Notes under the pieces: model-generated
What the model was told of the DNA's origin: nothing
What the model saw: the letters and a program-made list of their open reading frames with translations, nothing else
The model's database searches: none
Position numbers and translations under genes: made by a program
Shown here: positions 26,337 to 35,077 of the stretch, piece after piece
Position numbering within the stretch: the first letter of the stretch is position 1
How the letters are laid out: every line of letters starts with the position of its first letter
DNA from: Paludibacteraceae bacterium
GTDB lineage: Bacteria; Bacteroidota; Bacteroidia; Bacteroidales; Paludibacteraceae
Length of the DNA stretch: 64,000 nucleotides
Assembly (NCBI GenBank): GCA_024401535.1
Contig: JAKSKX010000001.1
Coordinates: 248,001 to 312,000 of the forward strand
Direction of reading: 5' to 3'

Positions 26337-28895
26337 TCAATACCAGTTTTCTACGTCTGCCTTCTGTGAATATCTATTGCGGATGAACTCCAGCTTCTGG
26401 TTTAGCTCCTCCATAGTCGCTATAAGCACCTCTCTTGGCTTTGCACCCTTCTGTGGTCCGACTATACCGGCTGCGCAGAGCTGGTCCATAATCTTGCCGC
26501 TTCGGTTGAATCCTATCTCGAAATTGCGCTGAACATCGCTTGTGCTTGCTCTCTGCGAACTTACGATATATCTTGCTATCTGCTCGAATTTAGGGTCTCT
26601 CTTGCTCAAGTCCGTAGTTACTCGTCCGTCATCACCGGCGTTCGGATCCTCATACTCCGGAAGTATGTAAGGCATAGGATATGACTGCTGTTTAGAGATA
26701 TGCTCTGTTATGCGCTCTATCTCGTCATTGTCTATGAACGCGCACTGAACACGAGTTAGCTTTGAGTCCGAGCTGATTAGCATGTCTCCGCGACCGATTA
26801 GGTTCTCCGCTCCGGTCTGGTCAAGCACAACCCTCGAGTCTGTGCCCGAGAATGTCTTCAGACCGAAACGTGCCGGACAGTTGGCCTTGATACCTCCGGT
26901 AAGCACCCTCACGTCAGGACGCTGTGTTGCGATGATGATGTGGATACCCACTGCACGGGCCTTCTGGGTGATACGGATGATAGGTGCCTCCACCTCCTTG
27001 CCTGCTGTCATTATAAGGTCGTTGAACTCATCGACGATAACGACTATATAAGGTAGGAATCTGTGTCCGTCCTGAGGGTTTAGTCTGCGCTTTATGAACT
27101 TGGCGTTGTATTCCGTAATCTTCTTGCAGCTTGCGTTCTTCAGAAGTTCGTATCTGTCGTCCATCTCTATACATAGGCTCTCCAACGTAGGCACTGCCAT
27201 AGACACGTCAGTGATGATGGCGCTCTCTGCCTCTGGCGTCTTTGCCATGAAATGGTTCACTATTGGCGAGTACATAGAGAACTCCACCATCTTAGGGTCG
27301 ATAAGTATGAACTTCAGCTCTGCCGGATGCTTCTTATAAAGAAGAGAAGTTATGCAGGCGTTCAGTGCCACTGACTTACCCTGACCTGTAGCTCCGGCGC
27401 ATATCACGTGAGGACACTTTGCCAAATCCACCATGAATATCTCGTTGCTGATGGTCTTTCCTAGAACCATAGGAAGCTCCATCTTGCTCTCCTGGAATGC
27501 CTTGCTTGTAAGCATGTCGTACATAGGCACCATCTTGCGCTTGTTGTCCGGATTTGGCACCTCTACTCCTACGGTACCTCTGCCCGGCATAGGTGCGATG
27601 ATACGAATTCCGTCAGCAGCCAGACGCATGGCAATATCCTTGCTCAAAGTCTCAATCTTGCTGATTCTCACACCTACTGCAGGGGTAAGCTCGTAAAGAG
27701 TAACTGTTGGTCCAGCAGTAGCCTTGATATGGATTATCTCCACGCCGAACGAGTTTAGCACAGCAATAATCTCCTGGCTCTTAGCCCTGACTTCATCGTC
27801 CGATATGCTTTCCGAGTCAGGATATCTAGTAAGCAGGTCAACAGACGGAGCCTTATAGAACTCAAGGTCCTTGGTTGGATCGTACGGTTCTAGCATGTTC
27901 TCTGCTGCCTCGTCAACAACTCCGTTGTCTATTTCCAAAGTGGTTTCTGGGTCTTCTTCATCTTCTGCAGGTACCTCTGCCTCTGCCTTAATTTCCTCAG
28001 GTCTGTCGATTTCAAGATTCATCATTGACGGATTTTCAGCCTTCTCCTCCTCATTAGCAGGGGCTACCTCCTCTTTTTCAGGCACTTCCTCTACCATAGT
28101 TTTGAACTCGACTTTTGGCTCTTTCTTTATCTCCTCAGCCTTGATAGTCTCTGTCTCCACCTCCTCAACAGCCTGAGGCTGAGCTGTTTCAGGCTCTTTC
28201 TCGGCCTCAGTTTGCTCCTTCTGAGTCTCCTCCTTCTCTGATTTGTTCCTCTCTGCCATGGCAGCCTCGTAAGCCTTTATTTTCGCCATTATCTTGTCTG
28301 CCAAAGACGGGAAGTTATAGATAACCACTATCGCAGAGACAAGGATAAGAAGAATGCAAGTGAAGAAATTGCCGAGGAATGCCGACAAGATATGCGCTAC
28401 GGAATAGCCTATCGAACCGCCCCAGTATAGGGAAGACTCCTCGTACAATGCCTTGCCGAAGAATCCCAAAGTCACACTGCCTAAGACAAGTCCGAAGGCT
28501 GTAAGCTCGCACAACTTGAAAAGGTTATACTTGATGTGTATCAGTGACTTGACTCCGCAAGCAATGATGAACATGGCTATAAGCAGCGATGACACTCCGA
28601 ATGTCTTGTTTATGAGTATGTCGGACAGGAATGCGCCCGAATATCCGCCACCGTTGGAAATCTCGCTCTCGATTTCACTTGTTGCGATGGTGTCATGTGT
28701 GTATATCAGTGATTGGTCAGCGTATCCGTTGATTAGAAAGGAAATCATGGACACCAACAAAAACAAACCCACACAGACGCAGATTAGACCTACGACTATT
28801 CGAGTTCCAGACGATGTGAAGAAATCCTTTAGTTTAGCCACTTTCATCCCCTTCACTTTCGCCTTAGTATTTTTTTCATTAGATTCTTCTGCCAT
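26337..28895 (-). CDS. ftsK: DNA translocase FtsK/SpoIIIE
   Basis: An 852-residue septal DNA translocase that clears chromosomes during division. Four to five membrane helices lie at about 30-195. An acidic, Glu/Pro/Ala-rich linker follows (about 205-345). The motor has Walker A GATGQGKS near residue 500, Walker B PYIVVIVDEFNDLI and ATQRPDVRVLTGGIKANCPAR. The C-terminal gamma winged helix (ARYIVSSQRASTSDVQRNFEI) recognises orienting sequences. It is the first gene of a three-gene operon with nif3 and the zinc-ribbon gene, under a strong consensus promoter. Confidence 0.95.
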   Translation of the reverse strand: MAEESNEKNTKAKVKGMKVAKLKDFFTSSGTRIVVGLICVCVGLFLLVSMISFLINGYADQSLIYTHDTIATSEIESEISNGGGYSGAFLSDILINKTFGVSSLLIAMFIIACGVKSLIHIKYNLFKLCELTAFGLVLGSVTLGFFGKALYEESSLYWGGSIGYSVAHILSAFLGNFFTCILLILVSAIVVIYNFPSLADKIMAKIKAYEAAMAERNKSEKEETQKEQTEAEKEPETAQPQAVEEVETETIKAEEIKKEPKVEFKTMVEEVPEKEEVAPANEEEKAENPSMMNLEIDRPEEIKAEAEVPAEDEEDPETTLEIDNGVVDEAAENMLEPYDPTKDLEFYKAPSVDLLTRYPDSESISDDEVRAKSQEIIAVLNSFGVEIIHIKATAGPTVTLYELTPAVGVRISKIETLSKDIAMRLAADGIRIIAPMPGRGTVGVEVPNPDNKRKMVPMYDMLTSKAFQESKMELPMVLGKTISNEIFMVDLAKCPHVICAGATGQGKSVALNACITSLLYKKHPAELKFILIDPKMVEFSMYSPIVNHFMAKTPEAESAIITDVSMAVPTLESLCIEMDDRYELLKNASCKKITEYNAKFIKRRLNPQDGHRFLPYIVVIVDEFNDLIMTAGKEVEAPIIRITQKARAVGIHIIIATQRPDVRVLTGGIKANCPARFGLKTFSGTDSRVVLDQTGAENLIGRGDMLISSDSKLTRVQCAFIDNDEIERITEHISKQQSYPMPYILPEYEDPNAGDDGRVTTDLSKRDPKFEQIARYIVSSQRASTSDVQRNFEIGFNRSGKIMDQLCAAGIVGPQKGAKPREVLIATMEELNQKLEFIRNRYSQKADVENWY

Positions 28896-28947
28896 TGGAA
28901 AACAGTCAGTTAAAGTTAAATTTATATGTCTCTTGTTCTTTGTTCTG

Positions 28948-28978
28948 CAAAGGTAGTGAAAAATATTGGAAATGCAAA
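28948..28978 (-). promoter_or_regulatory. Full Bacteroidetes promoter of the ftsK operon
   Basis: On the minus strand TTTG (28978-28975), a 19-base spacer and TACCTTTG (28955-28948) match both elements of the consensus. The -7 box is about 53 bases upstream of the ftsK ATG. Confidence 0.75.
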
Positions 28979-29053
28979 ATTCTTGCTCTCCAAAATTAAA
29001 TGGTTTTGAAAATTCCTGTCATTCGCAAGCGTACAGGCGCACTCTCCCCCTTT

Positions 29054-29563
29054 TCAGACTTCCAACCCGTAAACGTAGCGGTGCAGAGTCTTTGCCACCT
29101 CTTCTGCATCCAGACCGCTGTCCTGTGCCACAAGCAGGTATAGGGGTACGCTCGGCAGTCCGCACGAATAAGGCGGCTGAATGTACTCCCTTGACAGAAT
29201 CTTAAAGCCGTTCCTCTCATAGAATCCGAGCCTTCGTTTTGACATCTCGTCTTCGGGATGCTCCGCTTCCAGTACTATCGGCATGGATTTGTGCCTTTCC
29301 TTGAATTCAGACAGCGAACGGCTGCCTATTCCCAAGTTCCTTATACTGTTCTCTGTTGCGAAATGCTCTATATACACGAACTTGTCGAAAGTCCAGTATG
29401 ATATGAATCCTACGCATCTGCCTTCGTGCCTTATCACCGATATTTCAAAGGGTTCGCTTCCGTTCAGCAGTTTCATAAGCTCGCACCACTCCCTCCTCTC
29501 CTCCTCGGGAAATGACATGGTGTATATACCCTTAATTATGTTTAGCTCTGTATCTTCTGGCAT
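29054..29563 (-). CDS. GNAT-family N-acetyltransferase
   Basis: A 169-residue acetyltransferase-like protein. The GNAT core is visible: VGFISYWTFDKFVYIEHFATENSIRNLGIGSRSL, where RNLGIG corresponds to the acetyl-CoA pyrophosphate loop (Q/RxxGxG/A), and LGFYERNGFKI near the end. The substrate is unknown. It begins 6 bases after the stop of the FRG-domain gene, so both are expected on one mRNA. The pairing is discussed in the findings. Confidence 0.85.
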   Translation of the reverse strand: MPEDTELNIIKGIYTMSFPEEERREWCELMKLLNGSEPFEISVIRHEGRCVGFISYWTFDKFVYIEHFATENSIRNLGIGSRSLSEFKERHKSMPIVLEAEHPEDEMSKRRLGFYERNGFKILSREYIQPPYSCGLPSVPLYLLVAQDSGLDAEEVAKTLHRYVYGLEV

Positions 29564-29569
29564 AGTTTC

Positions 29570-30871
29570 CTACATAAATTGGCTTTTGATGTCCTTCATG
29601 CAGATTTCAAGCTCAGGGAAAAGGATTGAGTCGCTTATTCCCATAATCTTGAGCTGTTGGATAATCTGGCGCTTGACCTTGTTGTCAATATAGAACCTTA
29701 CGCATTCGTAGGACTTGATTTTCGGCATCTCCTTGTTATGTGACGCGCCAAAGAGTATAAATGCTCCGGACTGTATCTTTATTCGCTCGTTGTTCAGTTC
29801 GGGCAGAACAAAGAGTATCTTCTTTGATACCGCCTCCACCTCGTCGTCGGTAACGTCCGCCATTCCCGAATGGGCTTTAAGCTCATTCTTCCACTCGTCG
29901 CTCTGGAAAGACTTGTATGGGCATTTTGCCAATGAGGAAATCAGAGCCACCTCTCTGTCGTCGTGTCTCTTGACCTCGTTTTTCTGCACTATATAGACGT
30001 CTATCATGCCGACTTCGTCCTTGTGTGCGTTGTCCTGCCTGCATGCGAAGTAAAGTGCTACGAGCAGGTTCTGAGTCACGTCTAGCAGTCTTGTCGGTAG
30101 TCCGTAGTGCTGCATCTTGGCAAGCTTTGCGAATACGCTCATTGTGTTGGGGAAGTCCGAGCAGCAGCGCCTCTCGACCTCGCTGAACATCTCGTCCTCG
30201 TTCTCCAGGCACTTCATGTTCTGGTTTCGGTATATTCCCGGCTCCTCCTTGAAGGACACAGACGCAGAGCCTCGGAAGAAAAGGAAGCTGTTGCTGTGGC
30301 TCTCTGTAATCTCCGTGATTTTGGTCAGCACATCCTGAAAAGAAGACACCTTCATGAATGTCTCGTTGTGTGACAGCGTGTTGTCCTTGTAGAGGCAGAA
30401 CGTGAGCTTTCCGTCGTTGCTCTTATATACCACCCACAAATCGACCTCGCTGCCTGCGAACTCCTTCTTTCCTCGCTCCAGTATTCTGTCCAGCTGGCTG
30501 TACGATCCGCTGTTTATGAATCCCGGCCATCTTATGTCGTATATGTGTATTTTGCCCTCCTTGTCCCTTGTCACGAAGTCATAGTTTCCGGATGACTCTA
30601 TTATTTCTTCGCCCTTTATGTTTCCCTCTCTCAGTATATCGACGTATGTTTCCGCCTCCACGCTTTTGACATGGTGCCTGTAGTCCTTACCGTCAAAGTC
30701 CATAAGGCCTAGATTCATGAGTATGGATGCCACCTTTTTTGTCGTTTCACTAGGAATATTCAGGCTTTCGGACAGTTCATCCTCGGTTATTTCTCCGGTC
30801 TCTCTCTTGCACAAGTCTATAATTTTAGCGGCTAGTTTCAGGTCATTCCTGTTCATTGCTTTCGTATTCAT
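29570..30871 (-). CDS. FRG-domain protein with N-terminal winged helix
   Basis: A 433-residue protein. A winged-helix-like N-terminus (KLAAKIIDLCKRETGEITEDELSESL) comes first. A middle segment (about 70-170; VDLWVVYKSNDGKLTFCLYKD) has alternating beta and helix. An FRG domain follows from about residue 205, with its name-giving FFRGSAS and the diagnostic MQHYGLPTRLLDVTQNLLVALYFAC. FRG domains are frequent in phage-defence and mobile regions, and their activity is not established. The ATG at 30871 is preferred over a TTG at 30898. That TTG falls at the edge of a near-consensus -7 box (TATCATTG) and would add nine residues. The gene is GC-rich relative to core genes. Confidence 0.85.
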   Translation of the reverse strand: MNTKAMNRNDLKLAAKIIDLCKRETGEITEDELSESLNIPSETTKKVASILMNLGLMDFDGKDYRHHVKSVEAETYVDILREGNIKGEEIIESSGNYDFVTRDKEGKIHIYDIRWPGFINSGSYSQLDRILERGKKEFAGSEVDLWVVYKSNDGKLTFCLYKDNTLSHNETFMKVSSFQDVLTKITEITESHSNSFLFFRGSASVSFKEEPGIYRNQNMKCLENEDEMFSEVERRCCSDFPNTMSVFAKLAKMQHYGLPTRLLDVTQNLLVALYFACRQDNAHKDEVGMIDVYIVQKNEVKRHDDREVALISSLAKCPYKSFQSDEWKNELKAHSGMADVTDDEVEAVSKKILFVLPELNNERIKIQSGAFILFGASHNKEMPKIKSYECVRFYIDNKVKRQIIQQLKIMGISDSILFPELEICMKDIKSQFM

Positions 30872-30943
30872 GGTCGTTGTTTTTGTATTGTTCTGCAATG
30901 ATATGGAAAATTATCGAGAAATCATAGGACAGGAGTGAAATTG

Positions 30944-31314
30944 TCAGTAATTCAACCTCAGGAACTTTACCGAACGCACGTCTATGAACACCTTTTCGGC
31001 AAGGTTCATGTATTTGGGGGCGTTGTCAACCACAGCGTTCAGGTTTATGCATCCGCTGAACGTGTATTTGCCCATTTTCCTCACGCTGTTGGGTATGAAT
31101 ATGCTTTTCAGTCCGCTGCAGTACGAGAATCCGTGGAGTCTGAAGTCACCCTGAATGTCAGGTCCTCCGGGTTAGGCTCGCCGAAATAGACCTCCTCTAC
31201 CCTCTCCACCTCGAATCTTGCCACTGTTCCGTCCTTCTGCTTCACGAACATATCTGCCGGCAAGACTGTTCCGCACAGCATAGCAAGGGTTAATAATGTG
31301 AATGCTCTTTTCAT
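30944..31314 (-). pseudogene. Frameshifted LRR_5 (BspA-like) secreted protein remnant
   Basis: The first frame (ATG at 31314) encodes signal peptide MKRAFTLLTLAMLCGTVLPA and a short module FVKQKDGTVARFEVERVEEVYF, then runs into a TGA near 31108. Shifting frame just before that stop (about 31145) opens a second segment that reads to a stop at 30944. It contains a complete LRR_5 terminal unit (FSYCSGLKSIFIPNSVRKMG, then YTFSGCINLNAVVDNAP, then VRSVKFLRLNY). That unit matches the C-termini of the intact LRR_5 genes in this window. The central repeats are missing, so this is an internally deleted, frameshifted copy. A sequencing error could explain the shift but not the missing repeats. Confidence 0.8.
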
Positions 31315-31344
31315 ATCGTTATAGTTTTATTAGTTTGTTCGTCA

Positions 31345-32337
31345 CTATTGAACTGCGCTGCTGTCTTGTGGCATAGGTGTGTTGCGTGCTGTCTTTGAAA
31401 GCTTCTCCATGAGCAGCATATATTTCATAGATGGAGATTTGCCGTCAGGCGAAGCGTGTTCCTCGTATTCCTCAGGCTCCGGGTGCCAGTTCAATACATA
31501 GAACAGTGACGGAGATTTTGCATCATACACCACCAGAACCTTCTGCCCGTCAACAGCCCTGCCATTGTTTTTGAGGGCCCAAAGCTTGTCATCGCTTTCC
31601 TTGGCGTTCAGATATATGTAGTTTTCGCCTCTCTTTTCCACTACTGCGGCTATTATACGGTTATCGTGACGGCCGTAGTTGATTAAATAGTCAATTAGTT
31701 CTTCTTGGGTTATTCTGCTCGAGTATCTCCGCAGGAAATCCACCTTTTCGGTTGATTTCGCCCCTTGGGTGCAGTAGTCGAGCTGCACCTTCGTAGGTCT
31801 TGCCTCTATAATTCTTCTGGGAAAGACTAAGAAGTATCCGAATTCGTTGTAGTGTCCAAGCTCGGGGACTATATATAGACAATAGTTATCGGGCAGAATC
31901 CTGGCGCCTGTTTCGAATCTTTGTGTCGGGTCATCCAGCCTCTCCAATGTTGCTACTGTTCCGAATTTGACTCTCTTCCAGTTGATCATCTTTGCCGAAT
32001 ATATCACACCATATTCCTGTTCTGCCCTGCCAGAGAACATATCGCTCCACTCCAATGCCTTGATTCCGAACACATTGTATGTAAAGATAAAGCCTGCAGA
32101 AATAAAAAAAGTATATAGCTTTGACTGGAATTTGAAATCCTCGGGTTCCAAGCCTTCCAATGACTTCCTCACAGTCCTTCTGATTACGAGTATGACAAAC
32201 AGACCAAGAGCCACCTCAGCGAATATGTTTGCGCATATACCGAGCTTGTAGTAGATCCTGTAGTGGAACAGACACAGCACAAAGAGCAGAGTCTCCAGCT
32301 TGTACTTGATTAAAAAATTGGCTATATCTTTCAGCAT
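31345..32337 (-). CDS. Membrane protein of unknown function
   Basis: A 330-residue protein. Two hydrophobic segments lie near the N-terminus (about 10-28 and 33-52) and a third at about 75-93. A soluble, beta-rich domain follows (about 105-300, with FGTVATLERLDDPTQRFETGARILPDNYCLYIVPELG). I do not recognise the family. It is 29 bases downstream of an LRR_5 secreted-protein gene and 30 bases upstream of the LRR_5 remnant, all on one strand. It is therefore the middle gene of an operon whose outer members share a surface-exposed LRR design. Confidence 0.7.
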   Translation of the reverse strand: MLKDIANFLIKYKLETLLFVLCLFHYRIYYKLGICANIFAEVALGLFVILVIRRTVRKSLEGLEPEDFKFQSKLYTFFISAGFIFTYNVFGIKALEWSDMFSGRAEQEYGVIYSAKMINWKRVKFGTVATLERLDDPTQRFETGARILPDNYCLYIVPELGHYNEFGYFLVFPRRIIEARPTKVQLDYCTQGAKSTEKVDFLRRYSSRITQEELIDYLINYGRHDNRIIAAVVEKRGENYIYLNAKESDDKLWALKNNGRAVDGQKVLVVYDAKSPSLFYVLNWHPEPEEYEEHASPDGKSPSMKYMLLMEKLSKTARNTPMPQDSSAVQ

Positions 32338-32366
32338 ATCTCTTTGGTAATTATTTTTTTTATCCG

Positions 32367-32993
32367 CTATCTCTTGTAGGTGACAGACTTCACGCCCTTG
32401 AATGCGCCCTCTCCGACCTTTATGTCCTGTCTGCTGTTGTCAATCACTATCTCTGCGTTGTCGCAGCTGTGGAAAGCCCCGTACTCTATTGTCTCGACGC
32501 TGTTGGGTATGTACGCCTTCACCAGGTCGTCGCAGTCCCAGAAGGCGAAGTCTCCTATGCTCTTCAGACCTTCGGGCAGCTTCAGGTACCTCAGGCTGTA
32601 GCAGTCCTGGAAAGCCTCGTCGCCTATTCTTTCTAGGCTCAATGGCAGAGCCACAAGCTTCAGGCTCTTGCAGTTCTGGAATGCGAAGTCTCCTATCTCG
32701 GTCACTGTGTTGGGCATGGATATGTGCGCCAGGTCTATGCAGTCCATGAAACCCTGATAGGCAATCTTTGTCACTGTGAGGCTCTTTCCGTCCAGATATA
32801 CCGTCTGCTCCACTGTTACGGATGTAGCCTCTCTGTTCACGCACCTTGCCTCTGCCGTAGAGTCGGACAATGCTCGGTATTCTACATCTTCGGGTATGGA
32901 GTTGGTGACCAAAGAGAACACCGAATCCTGTGCCATGGAGATGGTGCAGGACAGCAGCATGCAGGAAATATGTGTCAGTATTCTCTTGTTCAT
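32367..32993 (-). CDS. Secreted BspA-like LRR_5 protein
   Basis: A 208-residue secreted protein with signal peptide MNKRILTHISCMLLSCTISMA. About four LRR_5 repeats of roughly 23 residues follow, e.g. FQNCKSLKLVALPLSLERIGDEA, FQDCYSLRYLKLPEGLKSIGDFA and FWDCDDLVKAYIPNSVETIEYGA. The protein closes with a cap, VGEGAFKGVKSVTYKR. LRR_5 proteins often act as surface adhesins. The ATG at 32993 is chosen. A TTG at 33014 lies upstream of the expected transcription start, because the -7 box is at 33017-33024. Confidence 0.9.
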   Translation of the reverse strand: MNKRILTHISCMLLSCTISMAQDSVFSLVTNSIPEDVEYRALSDSTAEARCVNREATSVTVEQTVYLDGKSLTVTKIAYQGFMDCIDLAHISMPNTVTEIGDFAFQNCKSLKLVALPLSLERIGDEAFQDCYSLRYLKLPEGLKSIGDFAFWDCDDLVKAYIPNSVETIEYGAFHSCDNAEIVIDNSRQDIKVGEGAFKGVKSVTYKR

Positions 32994-33007
32994 AGTTATA
33001 GTTACGC

Positions 33008-33065
33008 TTCGCAATACAAAGATACTGCTTTTTTGTCAGATATCCAATAGTTTGAGAGGGAAAAA
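33008..33065 (-). repeat. Promoter-bearing direct repeat, copy A (downstream of Fic)
   Basis: Bases 33008-33056 are identical to 33893-33941. After a one-base indel the match continues through GGGAAAAA to 33065. On the minus strand the repeat holds a full promoter: TTG (33047-33045), 20-base spacer, TATCTTTG (33024-33017). It drives the LRR_5 gene starting at 32993. The repeat lies between the Fic stop (33076) and the LRR_5 start. Confidence 0.95.
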
Positions 33066-33075
33066 TGACAGTAGT

Positions 33076-33873
33076 TTATCTTGACATACTTTCTATGAAC
33101 TGGTCAATGTCGTGCCTCAAGTGTCTGATGTGCAGACCGGCCATGCAGTCCAGAAATATCTCGATATTATCCTCCTCCCTGGTGTCTATAAGTGCCTGTA
33201 TGTACTCTGCCTTGTCCTCCTTCAGCACCTTTGTCGGCAAGGCTCCGTACTCCATCTGCAGAAGGTTCATGAGCAGTCGGCAGGTTCTGCCGTTTCCGTC
33301 TGCCCAGGGATGTATGGTTACAAGCTCGAAATGAGCCCAAAAGCTGAGGTCGTATATTGCTGACACGTCCGTTGTGTCAATCGTCTGGCGTCGTCTGTTC
33401 AGCTCCTCGCAGAAAGCCTGCAGTTTCATCGGCACCTTCAGATAGGACATATATGACCTGCCGCCCAATCCGGCTGTTACGTTAAGCTTGCGAAGCTCTC
33501 CCCTTGCCGAGTTGAAGTCTCCGGCCATAGAGTGATACTCTCCGCCAGTACGCGCCATCACCTTGGCTGCAAGGTCAATGAGCATATCCACTGTTACCGG
33601 CTCGTGAGTTGCGAACCTCTTGATTCCGTATTCGTATGCTGTCTTCAGGTCCAGGTTCATCATCTGCTCGACTATTGTACGCTTGTTGCTTGTGATACCC
33701 TCGTCAAAGAGCAGCTGTGCCTCCACTTCGGTTACTGTGGAGCCCTCTATGGCTGTAGAGTGCGTGACGAGTGAGTACAGATAGAACTTGTCATAGTTTA
33801 TCTGGTCGGATATGCCGAGTTCCCTGTGTTGCCCGAGCAGTTTCAGAAGTGTAGCTCTGTTCTCTTCAGTCAT
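33076..33873 (-). CDS. Fic-domain protein (predicted AMP/NMP-transferase)
   Basis: A 265-residue Fic protein. The catalytic motif is TIHPWADGNGRTCRLL, with the His and the GNGR phosphate-binding loop intact. An N-terminal inhibitory helix motif is seen as THSTAIEGSTVT, corresponding to (S/T)xxxE(G/N), which places it among the N-terminally self-inhibited Fic proteins. No winged helix follows the Fic domain. The target is unknown. The gene is flanked on both sides by copies of one promoter-bearing repeat (33008-33065 and 33893-33949), so it forms an 885-bp cassette. Confidence 0.92.
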   Translation of the reverse strand: MTEENRATLLKLLGQHRELGISDQINYDKFYLYSLVTHSTAIEGSTVTEVEAQLLFDEGITSNKRTIVEQMMNLDLKTAYEYGIKRFATHEPVTVDMLIDLAAKVMARTGGEYHSMAGDFNSARGELRKLNVTAGLGGRSYMSYLKVPMKLQAFCEELNRRRQTIDTTDVSAIYDLSFWAHFELVTIHPWADGNGRTCRLLMNLLQMEYGALPTKVLKEDKAEYIQALIDTREEDNIEIFLDCMAGLHIRHLRHDIDQFIESMSR

Positions 33874-33892
33874 AAGTTTTGCTTTCTCTATT

Positions 33893-33949
33893 TTCGCAAT
33901 ACAAAGATACTGCTTTTTTGTCAGATATCCAATAGTTTGAGGGGAAAAA
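33893..33949 (-). repeat. Promoter-bearing direct repeat, copy B (upstream of Fic)
   Basis: This is the second copy of the 57/58-bp repeat, 885 bases from copy A. It contains TTG (33932-33930), a 20-base spacer and TATCTTTG (33909-33902) on the minus strand. The -7 box is about 29 bases before the Fic ATG at 33873. Confidence 0.95.
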
Positions 33950-34067
33950 CATAAATAGACTCAATCCTTAATAATTCCTGAGACGGAATGTAGTGCCAAT
34001 GCAACACGCTTAAATTATTAATTATGAATTATTAACTATGAATTAACCCAAATTCCCACAACGCCCA

Positions 34068-34120
34068 AAGCGGGAGACCGCAGGTTGCGTTTCCGCTCCC
34101 TATGGTTTCCCGCTTCTTTT
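34068..34120. other. Hairpin at end of the 251-aa gene
   Basis: An 8-bp stem (AAGCGGGA / TCCCGCTT) encloses 32 bases and is followed on the plus strand by CTTTTT. It lies just beyond the minus-strand stop at 34124. On the minus strand no T run follows the second arm, so its role as a terminator for that gene is doubtful. The remainder of 33950-34067 is AT-rich with simple ATTATTAA-type sequence and no gene. Confidence 0.35.
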
Positions 34121-34123
34121 TGC

Positions 34124-34879
34124 TCATACCGCCAAGAGTTCTGGCTCAGGCTCAGGCTCCTCGTCGTCGCTGCCAGAGTTCTTGTTGGCTATAGCCACTC
34201 GCTTCAGCCAGTTGTCTATGGCGTTCAGAAACTCTGTGATCTGCTCCAGGCGCTCCACCTCCGACTCAATTGTCGGTGAAAGCTCGTACTCCTCCACCTG
34301 CGCCTTGGCTATGATAGAGAAAATCAGCTCGTCCGTAGGCTCCCTCAACAGGTACTGGTTAGGGATGTTGGCAATCATCAGGTCCTCCATCTCCATGAAT
34401 GTCACGAGAGTCTCTATCTCCTCGACAATCGAAGTTGCGTCCTCGACCATGCTGTCAGCCACAGCGTCCTCTATGCCTGACCAGGCACCGATAAAGGCTC
34501 TCACGCCCTCCACGAACTCGTGCTGTGCAGTCACGCCCTTCACCCTCATGTCGTATGAGTGAAGCTCACGCTCCGCGCCCTCCTTCTCGAGCTTTGCGGC
34601 TTTGCGTAGGATGATGAATATGGCGTGCATCTTGGCTCGAAGCTCGTTGACCTTGCCGTTCCACTTCTCTCGTGTCTCGTTCTTGCGGCAGTTGTCAAGG
34701 TTTGCCAGCTCGTTCGCCACTAGTCCCTGCAGCATAGGTCGCTTGTTGTCATAGATTCCCTTTGGCATGATGTCAAGGAACTCTTGTGCGTAGTGTGTGT
34801 GCTGCTTGTGTCTGAGTCTCTTGAAGTAGCTGAATCCCTCAGCACTTCTTGTCCAGTGTCTTTTCAATTTCTTTTCCAT
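34124..34879 (-). CDS. Hypothetical protein next to replication module
   Basis: A 251-residue, mainly helical soluble protein. It begins KKLKRHWTRSAEGFSYFKRLRHKQHTHYAQEF and ends in an acidic, Pro/Glu-rich tail (SGSDDEEPEPEPELLAV). It has no signal peptide, no membrane segment and no motif I recognise. A -7 element 90 bases upstream suggests its own promoter. The same strand and proximity to the DnaB-like helicase and primase genes suggest it belongs to the same mobile element. Confidence 0.7.
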   Translation of the reverse strand: MEKKLKRHWTRSAEGFSYFKRLRHKQHTHYAQEFLDIMPKGIYDNKRPMLQGLVANELANLDNCRKNETREKWNGKVNELRAKMHAIFIILRKAAKLEKEGAERELHSYDMRVKGVTAQHEFVEGVRAFIGAWSGIEDAVADSMVEDATSIVEEIETLVTFMEMEDLMIANIPNQYLLREPTDELIFSIIAKAQVEEYELSPTIESEVERLEQITEFLNAIDNWLKRVAIANKNSGSDDEEPEPEPELLAV

Positions 34880-34968
34880 TTCTTTAGATGTGATTAATTA
34901 TTAGTTTGGTTTTTTGCCAGGTAGCAGGCCTTCGGATCCGCGGTTCTCCTCGGGCTTCTTTAATGATA

Positions 34969-34976
34969 CAAAATTA
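34969..34976 (-). promoter_or_regulatory. -7 element of the 251-aa hypothetical gene
   Basis: On the minus strand TAATTTTG matches TAnnTTTG, about 90 bases upstream of the ATG at 34879. No -33 element was identified. Confidence 0.4.
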
Positions 34977-35077
34977 CTAAAATTCAATGACATGAGCAAG
35001 GAATTCGCAAGGAATTTTCATATCATTCCAGCATTTTTTTTCGTTTTTTGTTCCAGTCTGTCCTATGCGATATCATC

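Noticed and set aside
30935..31189. 84-residue plus-strand ORF opposite the LRR_5 remnant
   Set aside because: The minus strand reads a clear LRR_5 unit; the plus-strand frame is its shadow.
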